Part shown: positions 1 through 8,309 of the stretch, in pieces | Layout of the letters: the number at the start of each line of letters is the position of its first letter | Position numbering within the stretch: position 1 is the first letter of the stretch | Source of the DNA: Neogemmobacter tilapiae | Lineage (GTDB): Bacteria > Pseudomonadota > Alphaproteobacteria > Rhodobacterales > Rhodobacteraceae | DNA: 64,000 nucleotides | NCBI RefSeq assembly: GCF_014652215.1 | Contig: NZ_BMYJ01000001.1 | Span: 434,001-498,000, forward strand | Direction: 5' to 3' | Translations under genes and position numbers: made by a program | The notes under the pieces: model-generated | Database searches by the model: none | Seen by the model: only the letters and a program-made list of their open reading frames with translations | Told to the model about the DNA's origin: nothing

Positions 1-66
1 GCTGTTCTGGCCTTCGGCTTCAGCCGCCTGATCCCCCGGCCACAAGCAACGCCGGTTCAGGCCTGA
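1..66 (+). CDS. C-terminal end of an unidentified protein (partial)
   Basis: Reading from base 1, frame 1 stays open for 21 codons and ends with TGA at 64-66. The tail has a hydrophobic stretch (AVLAFGFSRLIP) followed by a short polar end, which would suit the C-terminus of a membrane protein. It would converge on dusA with an overlap of about 10 bases. The fragment is too short to assign to a family, and chance openness in GC-rich DNA cannot be excluded. Confidence 0.3.
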   Translation, partial: AVLAFGFSRLIPRPQATPVQA

Positions 67-1040
67 GCCGTAACGCCTTCCAAGGCGTCCTCAACAACCC
101 CCCAACCGGCCCCCGGCCGGTTGGCTTGTTCCGACAGAACCCGCCGCCAATGCCGCGCGCCGGGGCGGCCCTGAAACAGCCCCAGCATGTGCCGCGTGAT
201 CTGATGCAAGCGGCCGCCCTGCGCGATGTGATCTTCCATATAGGGCCGCATTGACAGGACAACATCCAGAATGTCCGGCGCAAAAGCCTCGCCCCACAGC
301 GCATCCGCCCCGATCAGGCTATGCGCCGGATCATGATAGGCCGCCCGCCCGATCATCACACCGTCCAACCCCCGCGCCAACAGATCGCGCGCCTGATCCA
401 GCGTCGTGATCCCACCGTTGATGCAAATCGTCAGTTCGGGAAAACGCTCTTTCATCGCCACCACCAGATCATGATCCAGCGGCGGAATTTCCCGGTTTTC
501 CTTGGGGCTTAACCCCTGCAACCACGCCTTCCGTGCATGCACGATGAAATGCGTCACCCCGGCCCCCGCCACCGTTTCGATGAAACGCGGCAGAATTGCG
601 GTCGGCTCCTGATCATCCACCCCGATCCGGCATTTCACCGTCACCGGCACTGGGCTTTCCCCTGCCATCGCCCGCATGCAATCGGCCACCAAGGCGGGGC
701 TTTCCATCAGAACGGCCCCGAAACAGCCCGATTGCACCCGGTCTGACGGGCAGCCGCAGTTCAGGTTGATCTCGTCATAGCCATAAGGCACCGCCGCCCG
801 CACCGCCTGCGCCAGTTCCGCCGGATCCGACCCGCCCAGTTGCAAGGCCACCGGATGCTCTGCTGGGCCAAAACCCAGCAACCGATCACGCGGCCCATGG
901 ATCACCGCCGGGGCCGTCACCATTTCCGTGTAAAGCATCGCCCGCCGCGTCATTTGCCGATGGAAAAAGCGGCAATGGCGGTCAGTCCAATCCATCATCG
1001 GGGCGACAGACAGGCGGTGGGCCTGATCAAGCTGGGGCAT
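57..1040 (-). CDS. dusA: tRNA-dihydrouridine synthase A
   Basis: FMN-dependent enzyme that reduces uridines at positions 20/20a of the tRNA D-loop to dihydrouridine, using NADPH. The 327-aa protein has the TIM-barrel opening SVAPMMDWTDRHCR, the active-site segment NLNCGCPSDRVQSG with the catalytic Cys, the KCRIGVDD strand, the HARKA segment and the phosphate-binding GGI and GLDGVMIGRAAY segments. The length (about 330 aa) and the MDWTDRHCR signature point to DusA rather than DusB or DusC. It is divergent from btaA, with about 157 bases between the two starts. Confidence 0.95.
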   Translation of the reverse strand: MPQLDQAHRLSVAPMMDWTDRHCRFFHRQMTRRAMLYTEMVTAPAVIHGPRDRLLGFGPAEHPVALQLGGSDPAELAQAVRAAVPYGYDEINLNCGCPSDRVQSGCFGAVLMESPALVADCMRAMAGESPVPVTVKCRIGVDDQEPTAILPRFIETVAGAGVTHFIVHARKAWLQGLSPKENREIPPLDHDLVVAMKERFPELTICINGGITTLDQARDLLARGLDGVMIGRAAYHDPAHSLIGADALWGEAFAPDILDVVLSMRPYMEDHIAQGGRLHQITRHMLGLFQGRPGARHWRRVLSEQANRPGAGWGVVEDALEGVTAQA

Positions 1041-1197
1041 GGCAAAACCTTTCGCGCCGCCCTTAGCGCAAATTGGCCCAAGCGTAAACCTGCCCCCCAG
1101 CCACCCCCGTTACCAAAACTTTATCCCGCCGACACAAATCAACATCAGTGGCCCGGATACTGCCCCGCAACAGCAACCCAGCGGACCGGACCCTTTC

Positions 1198-2424
1198 ATG
1201 ATCCAGACTTCGACGGCGGAACAGCAGCTTGGCGCGGCAGTGCATCAGAACATCGCCCTTTCCAAAACCGGGATGCTAGAGCGGCTCTTTTCCCGATTGT
1301 TCCAGCAACTGGTCTATCCGCAAATCTGGGAAGACCCCGTCGTTGATATGCAGGCGCTGAACATCCAGCCGTCGCACAATCTGGTCTGCATCGCCTCGGG
1401 CAGTTGCAACGTCCTGTCTTACCTGACCCAAGCACCCCAGTCTGTTCTGGCCGTCGACCTTTCCCCGGCCCATATCGCCTTGGGCAAGCTCAAGCTGACC
1501 GCCGTGCAAAGCTTGGCGGATTTTGACGACTTCTACCGCTTCTTTGGTCAGGCCGACAGCCGACAGAACCTTGAGACCTATGACCAACAGATCGCCCCGA
1601 ACCTTGACCCGCAGAGCCGCGCCTATTGGGAACAGCGGGGCCTGCGCGGTCGGCGCATCGCGCAGTTCAAACGCGGCTTCTATCGCCACGGGCTTCTGGG
1701 GCGTTTCATCGGCGCGGTGCATCTGGTGGCGTGGATAGGCCGCGTCGATTTCCGCCCACTGCTGGTGGCCCAAAGCATCGACGAACAGATCCGGTTCTTT
1801 GACACAAGCATTGCCCCCCTGTTCGACATGCGCCTTGTGCGCGCCTTGGCACGCCGCCGCGCCTCGCTGTTTGGCCTGGGCATCCCACCCGCGCAATATG
1901 ACAAGCTGGCGCAGGACGGGAATGGCGATGTCCTCCCCGTGCTGCGCGAACGTGTCCGCAAGCTGATCTGCGATTTTCCTATCCAGAACAACTATTTCGC
2001 CTGGCAAGCCTTTCACCGCGCCTATCAGCCGACCGAGCCGCGTTCCGTGCCGCCCTACCTTGCCCGCGAAAATTTTGCGGCGGTCAAGGCCGCAGCCGGC
2101 CGCGTGCGGATGCTGAACCGTTCGCTCACCGATCAACTGGCCGAAGAACCCGCCGGTTCCAAACATGGCTTTGTGCTGCTTGATGCCCAAGACTGGATGA
2201 CCGATGCCCAACTGAACGCCCTTTGGGGTGAAATCCACCGCACGGCGGCGGCGGGTGCCACGGTGATCTTTCGCACCGGCGCCAAGGCCGATCTTTTACC
2301 GGGCCGGGTGGCGGCAGACCTTTTGGCCGAATGGTCCTATGACCAACCCGCGTCCGAAGCAGGCTTTCAGGCCGACCGCTCGGCCATCTATGGCGGCTTT
2401 CATGTCTATCGGCGCAAGGGATAA
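1198..2424 (+). CDS. btaA: S-adenosylmethionine:diacylglycerol 3-amino-3-carboxypropyltransferase (BtaA, DUF3419)
   Basis: First step of betaine-lipid (DGTS) synthesis: transfer of the 3-amino-3-carboxypropyl group from SAM to diacylglycerol at the inner membrane. The ATG at 1198 (MIQTSTAEQQLG) gives 408 aa, close to the Rhodobacter enzyme; the frame is open further upstream, but that extension is proline-rich and looks non-coding. Visible motifs are VYPQIWEDPVVD near the N-terminus, a SAM-binding-like segment CIASGSCNVLSYL, AVDLSPAHIALGKLK, and the C-terminal LLDAQDWMTDAQL. btaB follows after 4 bases, so the two are co-transcribed. In this group such lipids replace phospholipids under phosphate limitation; I did not identify a Pho box. 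Confidence 0.92.
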   Translation: MIQTSTAEQQLGAAVHQNIALSKTGMLERLFSRLFQQLVYPQIWEDPVVDMQALNIQPSHNLVCIASGSCNVLSYLTQAPQSVLAVDLSPAHIALGKLKLTAVQSLADFDDFYRFFGQADSRQNLETYDQQIAPNLDPQSRAYWEQRGLRGRRIAQFKRGFYRHGLLGRFIGAVHLVAWIGRVDFRPLLVAQSIDEQIRFFDTSIAPLFDMRLVRALARRRASLFGLGIPPAQYDKLAQDGNGDVLPVLRERVRKLICDFPIQNNYFAWQAFHRAYQPTEPRSVPPYLARENFAAVKAAAGRVRMLNRSLTDQLAEEPAGSKHGFVLLDAQDWMTDAQLNALWGEIHRTAAAGATVIFRTGAKADLLPGRVAADLLAEWSYDQPASEAGFQADRSAIYGGFHVYRRKG

Positions 2425-2428
2425 CACC

Positions 2429-3070
2429 ATGACCGCGCCAGAGATTTCCCACAAGCGGCTGATGGATGCCACCTACCGCCACCAGCGCCTGATCTATGAC
2501 GCCACGCGGCGCTATTTTCTGCTGGGCCGCGACCATCTGATCCGCGATCTGGCCGCCAAGGATGGCAGCTTTGTGTTGGAAATCGCCTGTGGCACGGGCC
2601 GCAACCTCAAACGCGTCGCCCAACACTATCCCAAGGCGCGGCTTTTCGGGCTCGACATTTCAGACGAAATGCTGCGCACAGCGCGACAGAAACTGGGGCC
2701 GCAGGCCCATCTGGTGCAGGCCGATGCTTGTGACTTTGACGGTCAACGCCTTTTTGGTGTGCGGCAATTTGATCGGATCATCCTGTCCTACAGCCTATCC
2801 ATGATCCCCGACTGGAAAGCCGCCCTGACCACTGCCGCCCAGCATCTCGCCCCCGGCGGGCAGCTGCATGTTGTGGATTTCGGCACGCAAGAGGGCTTGC
2901 CCCCATGGTTCCGGCAGGGGTTGAACCTGTGGCTTGGCAAGTTCCACGTCACGCCGCGCCCGGATTTGCAGGCCGCGCTGACCGCAGCGGCCGACAATCT
3001 GCGCGCCACAGCCTATCACCAATCGCTGATGAACAGCTATGCGCAATATGGGATCATCCTGAGGCCCTAG
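2429..3070 (+). CDS. btaB: Betaine-lipid N-methyltransferase (BtaB)
   Basis: Class I SAM-dependent methyltransferase that adds three methyl groups to diacylglycerylhomoserine to complete DGTS. The 213-aa protein starts MTAPEISHKRLM at 2429, just after the btaA stop. Motif I is LEIACGTGRNL (about residue 47), followed by LFGLDISDEML and the IILSYSLSMIPDW segment typical of methyltransferase post-I motifs. The upstream-extended frame would overlap btaA and lacks family similarity, so the internal ATG was chosen. The stop overlaps the end of the convergent AraC gene by 4 bases. Confidence 0.92.
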   Translation: MTAPEISHKRLMDATYRHQRLIYDATRRYFLLGRDHLIRDLAAKDGSFVLEIACGTGRNLKRVAQHYPKARLFGLDISDEMLRTARQKLGPQAHLVQADACDFDGQRLFGVRQFDRIILSYSLSMIPDWKAALTTAAQHLAPGGQLHVVDFGTQEGLPPWFRQGLNLWLGKFHVTPRPDLQAALTAAADNLRATAYHQSLMNSYAQYGIILRP

Positions 3071-3993
3071 CTGACCGGCCCCAGCCCAACAGCCCGCAGC
3101 GCGTCCAACTGTTCCGCCTCGTCCAACTGCATCAGCGCCCCATCCCGCGACTGGCGCACCCTTTGCACATAGGCGCGCGGCGACAGCCCGATCACCCGCT
3201 TGAACATGCGCGAGAAATAATAGGGGTCGGCATACCCCACCGCCTCGCCCACCTGCGCCACCGCCTGCCCTGCCTCCAGCAGCGGCATCGCGCGCTCCAT
3301 CCGCTTGAAATCCTGAAACTTTCGTGGTGTCCGTCCGATGCGCTTCTGGAACGCCCGCAGAAAATAATCCGGGTTGAACGGGGCCTCCGCCACCACATTT
3401 TCCGCCATCCCCTCCTCCAACGGATGCGCCGCGATCCGGCTGGCGGCGACCGTCACCGCAATGTCGATGGCATTGGCCCCTTGCGCCTGAAAGGCCGACG
3501 CCCCCCGCCAATCGACAAAGGCATCGTCGATATAGGCCAACAACAGCACCATAAACCCATGATGCTGCGCCAAAGTGACCGAGGACGGCGGTGCCGACTG
3601 CCGATAGTGCCGCGCCAAAGGCTCCAACATCTCCCATTTCGACAGCCGCACCTTCTGGCGCAATTCCAGCTGGGCCAAAAGGTCGGTCGATCCGAAAATC
3701 TCGAGCGTGAAATGCTGCGCAATGCCGGTAAAGGCCGCCTGCCCCTCATTCCAACCCACAAACCTTGTCCCCGGCGGAATCCAGATCGCCTCCCCCGGCT
3801 CCAGATGCAGCCTTTCGCCACCGATCAGGTATTCGCCCCGCCCCTCGAGCCCGATCAGCAGGTCATGCACCGGATTGATCTTGTCGATCCGCCAGCTGGC
3901 CGAATGCTGCATCTTGATCGTGGACCGCGTAAGCCGCAGGTTCAACGCACCGGGGGAAATCTGGGCCAAGGGGCCATGTTCGATTTCATCCAT
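3067..3993 (-). CDS. AraC-family regulator with N-terminal cupin sensor
   Basis: A 308-aa two-domain regulator. Residues about 30-110 form a cupin-like ligand-binding domain (LLIGLEGRGEYLIGGERLHLEPGEAIWIPPGT), the usual sugar-sensing module. Residues about 200-300 carry two helix-turn-helix motifs of the AraC/XylS type, including FNPDYFLRAFQKRIGRTPRKFQDFKRM and VGYADPYYFSRMFKRVIGLSPRAYV. It is transcribed divergently from the sugar ABC importer and GH28-GH105 operon, the standard arrangement for a local inducer-responsive activator. By inference it senses a galacturonide or rhamnogalacturonide import product and drives the operon at 4131-10796. Confidence 0.9.
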   Translation of the reverse strand: MDEIEHGPLAQISPGALNLRLTRSTIKMQHSASWRIDKINPVHDLLIGLEGRGEYLIGGERLHLEPGEAIWIPPGTRFVGWNEGQAAFTGIAQHFTLEIFGSTDLLAQLELRQKVRLSKWEMLEPLARHYRQSAPPSSVTLAQHHGFMVLLLAYIDDAFVDWRGASAFQAQGANAIDIAVTVAASRIAAHPLEEGMAENVVAEAPFNPDYFLRAFQKRIGRTPRKFQDFKRMERAMPLLEAGQAVAQVGEAVGYADPYYFSRMFKRVIGLSPRAYVQRVRQSRDGALMQLDEAEQLDALRAVGLGPVS

Positions 3994-4130
3994 CTTTTTC
4001 CCCGGCTTTGTGAATTCCTTGGTTGCAGGAATGCGTTAATCATCCGGGAAATCAAGCTGTGGATCGTGGAATCCTTGGCTTGAGGCCCCGAAGCAGGCGG
4101 AACAGCCGAAACAAGGGCCAATGGGAGGAA
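3994..4130. promoter_or_regulatory. Divergent control region of the AraC regulator and the pectin-oligosaccharide operon
   Basis: This 137-base gap separates two genes that diverge from it, so both promoters and the AraC-type operator must lie here. A Shine-Dalgarno-like GGGAGGA lies just before the permease ATG at 4131. I could not pick out convincing -35/-10 boxes or an AraC half-site pair by eye. Confidence 0.5.
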
Positions 4131-5063
4131 ATGAAACATGCACATCCGCGACCTGATGCGGGGTCGGTGGCCGAAAGGGTCCACCGGATGAAACAGCGTC
4201 ACATCGGGCTGGCTTATCTGTCGCCCTATATCCTTGGCCTGCTGGTTTTCACGATGATCCCCTTCGGGGCGTCGCTTTACCTGTCCTTTACCGATTACAA
4301 CCTGATGCAATCGCCGAACTGGACGGGCCTTGCCAATTATTGGGAGCTGTTCACCACCGACCGGACTTTTCGCCGTTCGCTGCTGGTGACGCTGACCTAT
4401 GTCTTTCTGACCGTACCGCTGAAACTCGCCTTCGCGCTGTTCATCGCCTATATCCTGAACCACAAACTGCGCGGCATAAACCTGTTCCGCACCGCGTTCT
4501 ACGTGCCGTCCATCCTTGGCGGCTCCATCGCCATCGCGGTGCTGTGGCGCTATATCTTTGCCGAACAAGGCATTGTGAACATGGCGCTTTTGGGCCTTGG
4601 CCTTGAACCCGTCAACTGGTTCGGCGACCCCACCAATGCCCTGATCACCATCACCCTGCTGCGTTGCTGGCAGTTCGGTTCCGCCATGGTGATCTTTCTG
4701 GCCGCCCTGCAATCGATCGACAAATCGCTCTATGAGGCCGCCGCCTGCGATGGGGCAAAGCCTTGGCATAGCTTTGTCTTCATCACCATTCCGCTGATCA
4801 CGCCGGTCATCTTCTTCAACCTGATCATGCAGATGGTCCAAGGTTTTCAGGAGTTCAACGGCCCCTACATCATCACCCAAGGCGGGCCGCTGAAATCAAC
4901 CTATCTGCTGCCGCTCTATATTTATGATGAGGCGTTCAAGAAGTTCAACATGGGCTATGCCTCGGCCATCGCCTGGGTGCTTTTCCTGATCATCATGGTG
5001 CTGACCCTTGTCGCCTTCTGGTCATCCAAGAAATGGGTCTATTACGCGGGGGACAAGCGGTGA
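4131..5063 (+). CDS. Carbohydrate ABC transporter permease (MalF/UgpA-like)
   Basis: Integral-membrane subunit of a CUT1-type sugar importer, 310 aa from the ATG at 4131; an in-frame ATG at 4188 (MKQRHIGLAYLSP) is the alternative. The start of the first membrane helix (AYLSPYILGLLVFTMIPF), about six hydrophobic segments and the cytoplasmic EAA loop YEAAACDGAKPWHSFVFITIPLI are all visible. The EAA loop docks onto the ATPase encoded at 5898. The stop overlaps the next permease start in a GTGA tetranucleotide, which implies translational coupling. Confidence 0.93.
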   Translation: MKHAHPRPDAGSVAERVHRMKQRHIGLAYLSPYILGLLVFTMIPFGASLYLSFTDYNLMQSPNWTGLANYWELFTTDRTFRRSLLVTLTYVFLTVPLKLAFALFIAYILNHKLRGINLFRTAFYVPSILGGSIAIAVLWRYIFAEQGIVNMALLGLGLEPVNWFGDPTNALITITLLRCWQFGSAMVIFLAALQSIDKSLYEAAACDGAKPWHSFVFITIPLITPVIFFNLIMQMVQGFQEFNGPYIITQGGPLKSTYLLPLYIYDEAFKKFNMGYASAIAWVLFLIIMVLTLVAFWSSKKWVYYAGDKR

Positions 5064-5896
5064 ACACATCCCTTGGCAATGTCCTGCGCTATACGCTGCT
5101 GATCGCCGTCGGTCTGATCATGCTTTACCCGCTGATCTGGCTGATCGGGGCCAGTTTCAAAACCAACTCCGAGATTTTCGGCAATGCGAGCATCCTGCCC
5201 GAAAACCCCACTTTGGACGGTTATATCAAGGGCTGGGAAACCTCGACCCCCTACACCTTTGGCCGGTTCTTCTGGAATTCCTTTCTGATCATCCTGCCGA
5301 AAACCATCGGCACGGCCATATCCTGCGCGCTGGTGGCGTATGGCTTTGCCCGCTTTGACTTTCCCTACAAGAAGATTCTGTTCGGGACGGTGATTGCGAC
5401 GCTGCTGCTGCCGAATGTGGTGACACGCATTCCGCAATACATCCTGTTCCGCGATCTGGGCTGGCTGGATACCTTCCTGCCGCTTTGGGTGCCCTCGGCG
5501 CTGGCGGGGGATGCTTTCTTTGTTTTCATGCTGGTGCAATTCCTGCGCGCCATCCCGCGCGACATGGAAGAGGCCGCGCGGGTGGATGGGGCCAACAGCC
5601 TGCAAACGCTGATCTTCATCGTCGTGCCGATGCTGGCCCCCGCGCTGATTTCTGTCTGCCTGTTCCAGTTCATGTGGACGATGAACGATTTCCTTGGCCC
5701 GCTGATCTATATCTCGTCCGTCGACAAATATCCCGTCTCTTTGGCGCTGAAACTGTCGATCGACACCACCGAAAGTTTTGAATGGAACCGCATCCTTGCG
5801 ATGTCGGTGCTGACGATCCTGCCTGCGCTGATCGTGTTCTTCCTCGCGCAGAAGCATTTCATCGAAGGCATCTCGACCGGCGGGGTGAAAGGCTAA
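5060..5896 (+). CDS. Carbohydrate ABC transporter permease (MalG/UgpE-like)
   Basis: Second membrane subunit of the same importer, 278 aa. The GTG at 5060 overlaps the upstream stop; a longer frame opens at 5033 but lies inside the first permease gene. It has N-terminal helix [23 protein letters not shown], the periplasmic region with [11 protein letters not shown], and the EAA loop [23 protein letters not shown]. Typical MalG-like length and tail ([16 protein letters not shown]). It forms the heteromeric channel with the preceding gene product. Confidence 0.93.
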   Translation: MNTSLGNVLRYTLLIAVGLIMLYPLIWLIGASFKTNSEIFGNASILPENPTLDGYIKGWETSTPYTFGRFFWNSFLIILPKTIGTAISCALVAYGFARFDFPYKKILFGTVIATLLLPNVVTRIPQYILFRDLGWLDTFLPLWVPSALAGDAFFVFMLVQFLRAIPRDMEEAARVDGANSLQTLIFIVVPMLAPALISVCLFQFMWTMNDFLGPLIYISSVDKYPVSLALKLSIDTTESFEWNRILAMSVLTILPALIVFFLAQKHFIEGISTGGVKG

Positions 5897-5897
5897 A

Positions 5898-6980
5898 ATG
5901 GCAAGTGTAGACCTGATCAATCTGGAAAAGACCTATGGCGGCGGTTTTCGTGCCGTGCATGGCATCAACCTGAACATCGCCGATGGCGAGTTCATGGTGC
6001 TGGTCGGCCCGTCCGGCTGTGCCAAATCCACCACCCTGCGGATGGTGGCGGGGTTGGAGGAGATCACCGGGGGCGAGGTCCGCATTGGCGGCAAGGTCGT
6101 GAACAGTCTTTCGCCGGGGGAACGCTCCATCGCGATGGTGTTCCAGAATTATGCGCTTTACCCGCATATGAAGGTGCGTTCCAACTTGGCCTTTGGCCTG
6201 AAACTGGCGGGCGTTCCAAAACCCGAAATCCGCAAGGCGGTGGATGAGGTTGCGGCGATCCTGGAAATCGAGCCCCTGCTGGACCGGCTACCGAAACAGC
6301 TTTCGGGCGGTCAGGCGCAAAGGGTGGCCCTAGGGCGGGCCTTGATCAAAAAGCCAGGGGTTTTCCTGTTCGATGAACCCCTGTCCAACCTTGACGCGAA
6401 ACTTCGGGCCTCTATGCGGGTGCGCATCACCGAACTCCACAAGCGGCTGAAAACCCAAGGGCTTTCGTCCACCGTCCTCTATGTGACCCATGACCAGACC
6501 GAGGCGATGACCATGGGCGACCGCATCTGCGTGATGCAGGGTGGCCATATCATGCAGGTGGCAGATCCAAAGACGCTGTATAACCGCCCCGCCAATCTGT
6601 TCGTGGCGGGTTTCATCGGCATGCCCGAAATGAACCTGATCGACGGGCGGCTGGATGGTGACGCCTTTGTCCTCGGCGATCAGCGTCTGCCGCTGGACCT
6701 CTCACGCCTGCCGCGCCGTCCCGCCCAAGCGGTCCTCGGCGTCCGGCCCCAAAACCTGACGCCGGGCGCAACGGGCCTGACGGGCACCCTCGCCCATGTC
6801 GAATTCATGGGCCATGACGTGAACCTGCATGTGGACATTGGCCCCGCCCGCATGGTCGCCACCATGCCCGCCGCCGATTTTGATCGGCTCGACCGCGCAG
6901 GCGACCGCGTCACCCTGACGCCCGACCCCAGCGCCCTGCACATCTTTGACAAGGACAGCGGCGACAACCTGTCGCTGTGA
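5898..6980 (+). CDS. Sugar ABC transporter ATP-binding protein (UgpC/MalK family)
   Basis: Energising subunit of the importer, 360 aa, one base after the second permease. It carries Walker A (GPSGCAKST, about residue 38), Q-loop [10 protein letters not shown], signature [15 protein letters not shown], Walker [14 protein letters not shown] and switch His in YVTHDQTEA, then a C-terminal TOBE/MalK regulatory region from about residue 235. The Walker A glycine immediately before the Lys is Ala (codon GCC), a departure from GxxxxGK[ST]. All other catalytic motifs are intact, so activity is probably retained. Confidence 0.93.
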   Translation: MASVDLINLEKTYGGGFRAVHGINLNIADGEFMVLVGPSGCAKSTTLRMVAGLEEITGGEVRIGGKVVNSLSPGERSIAMVFQNYALYPHMKVRSNLAFGLKLAGVPKPEIRKAVDEVAAILEIEPLLDRLPKQLSGGQAQRVALGRALIKKPGVFLFDEPLSNLDAKLRASMRVRITELHKRLKTQGLSSTVLYVTHDQTEAMTMGDRICVMQGGHIMQVADPKTLYNRPANLFVAGFIGMPEMNLIDGRLDGDAFVLGDQRLPLDLSRLPRRPAQAVLGVRPQNLTPGATGLTGTLAHVEFMGHDVNLHVDIGPARMVATMPAADFDRLDRAGDRVTLTPDPSALHIFDKDSGDNLSL

Positions 6981-7001
6981 ACAATAAACGGGAGGAACGA
7001 C

Positions 7002-8243
7002 ATGAAACATCTGATGCTGACGACGGCCACCCTGATGGCCTTGACCACCATGGCCCGCGCCGACGATCTGCGCATGTCCTGGTGGGGCGGCGACGCCCGC
7101 CATGTGGCGACGCAGGAGGCGCTGAAACAGTGCGGCACGAAATATGGCCATACCATCGCAGCCGAATTCACCGGCTTTGACGGCTATCTGGAAAAGCTGA
7201 CCACGCAGATGGCCGGTGGAACCGAGGCCGATATCATTCAGGTGAACTGGCCTTGGCTGCCCCTGTTCAGCAAAGACGGCACGGGCTTTGCCGATCTGCG
7301 CAGCCTGACTGCGATTGACCTGTCACAATGGACCGAAGAACAACTGACCGCCGCCAGCATGAACGGTGTCTTGCAGGGGCTGCCCGTTTCCACAACAGGC
7401 CGCGTCTTCTTCTTCAACAAGACCGCCTTTGAAAAAGCCGGGCTGGCGATCCCGACAACTTGGGACGAGCTGATGGCCGCAGGCGGCAAAATGGGCGATG
7501 GCGCGCAACCCTTCAACGCGGTCAAGGAAACCGCGCAACTGATCATCACGCTGTCGGTGGTGCAAAAGACGGGCAAAGATCTGGTCGATCCGGCGACGAA
7601 CCGTGTGGCGTGGACGGCCGAAGAACTGGCCGCGGGCTTTGAATTCTACAACCAACTGGTCGAAACCGGCACCATCCTTTCGGCGAAAGACGAGGCGGCA
7701 GCCGGTGGCGTGAACCTGTTTGAAAAGCCGGAATGGGCCGATGGCCGCATTGCGGGTTCCTATGAATGGGATTCGACCTATGCCAAATACGCCGACCCGA
7801 TGGCCGAGGGGCAGGAATTGGTTCCCGTCGAAATGCTGACCTTTGCCGATGCCAAGACGAAAGGCGTCTATCGCAAGCCTTCGATGGTCTTCTCGGTGTC
7901 GAAAAACTCCAAAAACCCCGAAGCGGCGGCGCAGATCGTCAACTGCCTTCTGAACGAAGAGGAAGGCATCGCCGCCTTGGGCGACAGCCGTGGCCTGCCC
8001 GCCTCCAAGGTCGCCGCCGAATGGCTGGCCACCAATGGCAAGGTTGATCCGATGGTCAAGGCGGCGAACGACATCGCCATGGCCGCCGATGGCCCGGTAA
8101 TCTCGCCCTTCAACGAACACCCGGAAATCCGGGGTCTCTTCCTCGATACGCTCGAGGAATACGCCTACGGCATGATCGACGCGCCCACGGCGGCGCAGGT
8201 GGTCATCGACGGTGCGAACGCGACCTTGGCCAAGTTCGACTAG
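7002..8243 (+). CDS. Extracellular sugar-binding protein of ABC importer
   Basis: Periplasmic solute-binding protein of the CUT1 type (SBP_bac_1), 413 aa. An N-terminal signal peptide (MKHLMLTTATLMALTTMARA) is followed by the mature start DDLRMSWWGGDARH. Family features include DIIQVNWPWL and the hinge and ligand segments GLPVSTTGRVFFFNKTAFEKAGL and WEWDST-like SYEWDSTYAKY. It is preceded by GGGAGGA. Placement after the permeases and ATPase and before a pectin hydrolase suggests it binds a galacturonic-acid-containing oligosaccharide, but the ligand is inferred only from context. Confidence 0.93.
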   Translation: MKHLMLTTATLMALTTMARADDLRMSWWGGDARHVATQEALKQCGTKYGHTIAAEFTGFDGYLEKLTTQMAGGTEADIIQVNWPWLPLFSKDGTGFADLRSLTAIDLSQWTEEQLTAASMNGVLQGLPVSTTGRVFFFNKTAFEKAGLAIPTTWDELMAAGGKMGDGAQPFNAVKETAQLIITLSVVQKTGKDLVDPATNRVAWTAEELAAGFEFYNQLVETGTILSAKDEAAAGGVNLFEKPEWADGRIAGSYEWDSTYAKYADPMAEGQELVPVEMLTFADAKTKGVYRKPSMVFSVSKNSKNPEAAAQIVNCLLNEEEGIAALGDSRGLPASKVAAEWLATNGKVDPMVKAANDIAMAADGPVISPFNEHPEIRGLFLDTLEEYAYGMIDAPTAAQVVIDGANATLAKFD

Positions 8244-8260
8244 GCCCTGGACGCCAGGGC
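8244..8260 (+). terminator. GC-rich hairpin after the binding-protein gene
   Basis: Perfect 7-bp inverted repeat GCCCTGG-ACG-CCAGGGC directly after the TAG stop, followed by a second possible GC-rich stem (GCGGG...CCCGC). No T-tract follows. Such a structure commonly protects the abundant binding-protein message or partly attenuates the downstream hydrolase gene rather than ending transcription. Confidence 0.45.
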
Positions 8261-8309
8261 TGCGGGACGAGTTTTCCCCCGCCCCGCAGCCCGCCTTGCG
8301 GAGAAGAAC

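Noticed and set aside
840-1346. 168-aa plus-strand ORF across dusA and btaA starts
   Set aside because: Antisense to dusA and out of frame in btaA; no recognisable protein features.
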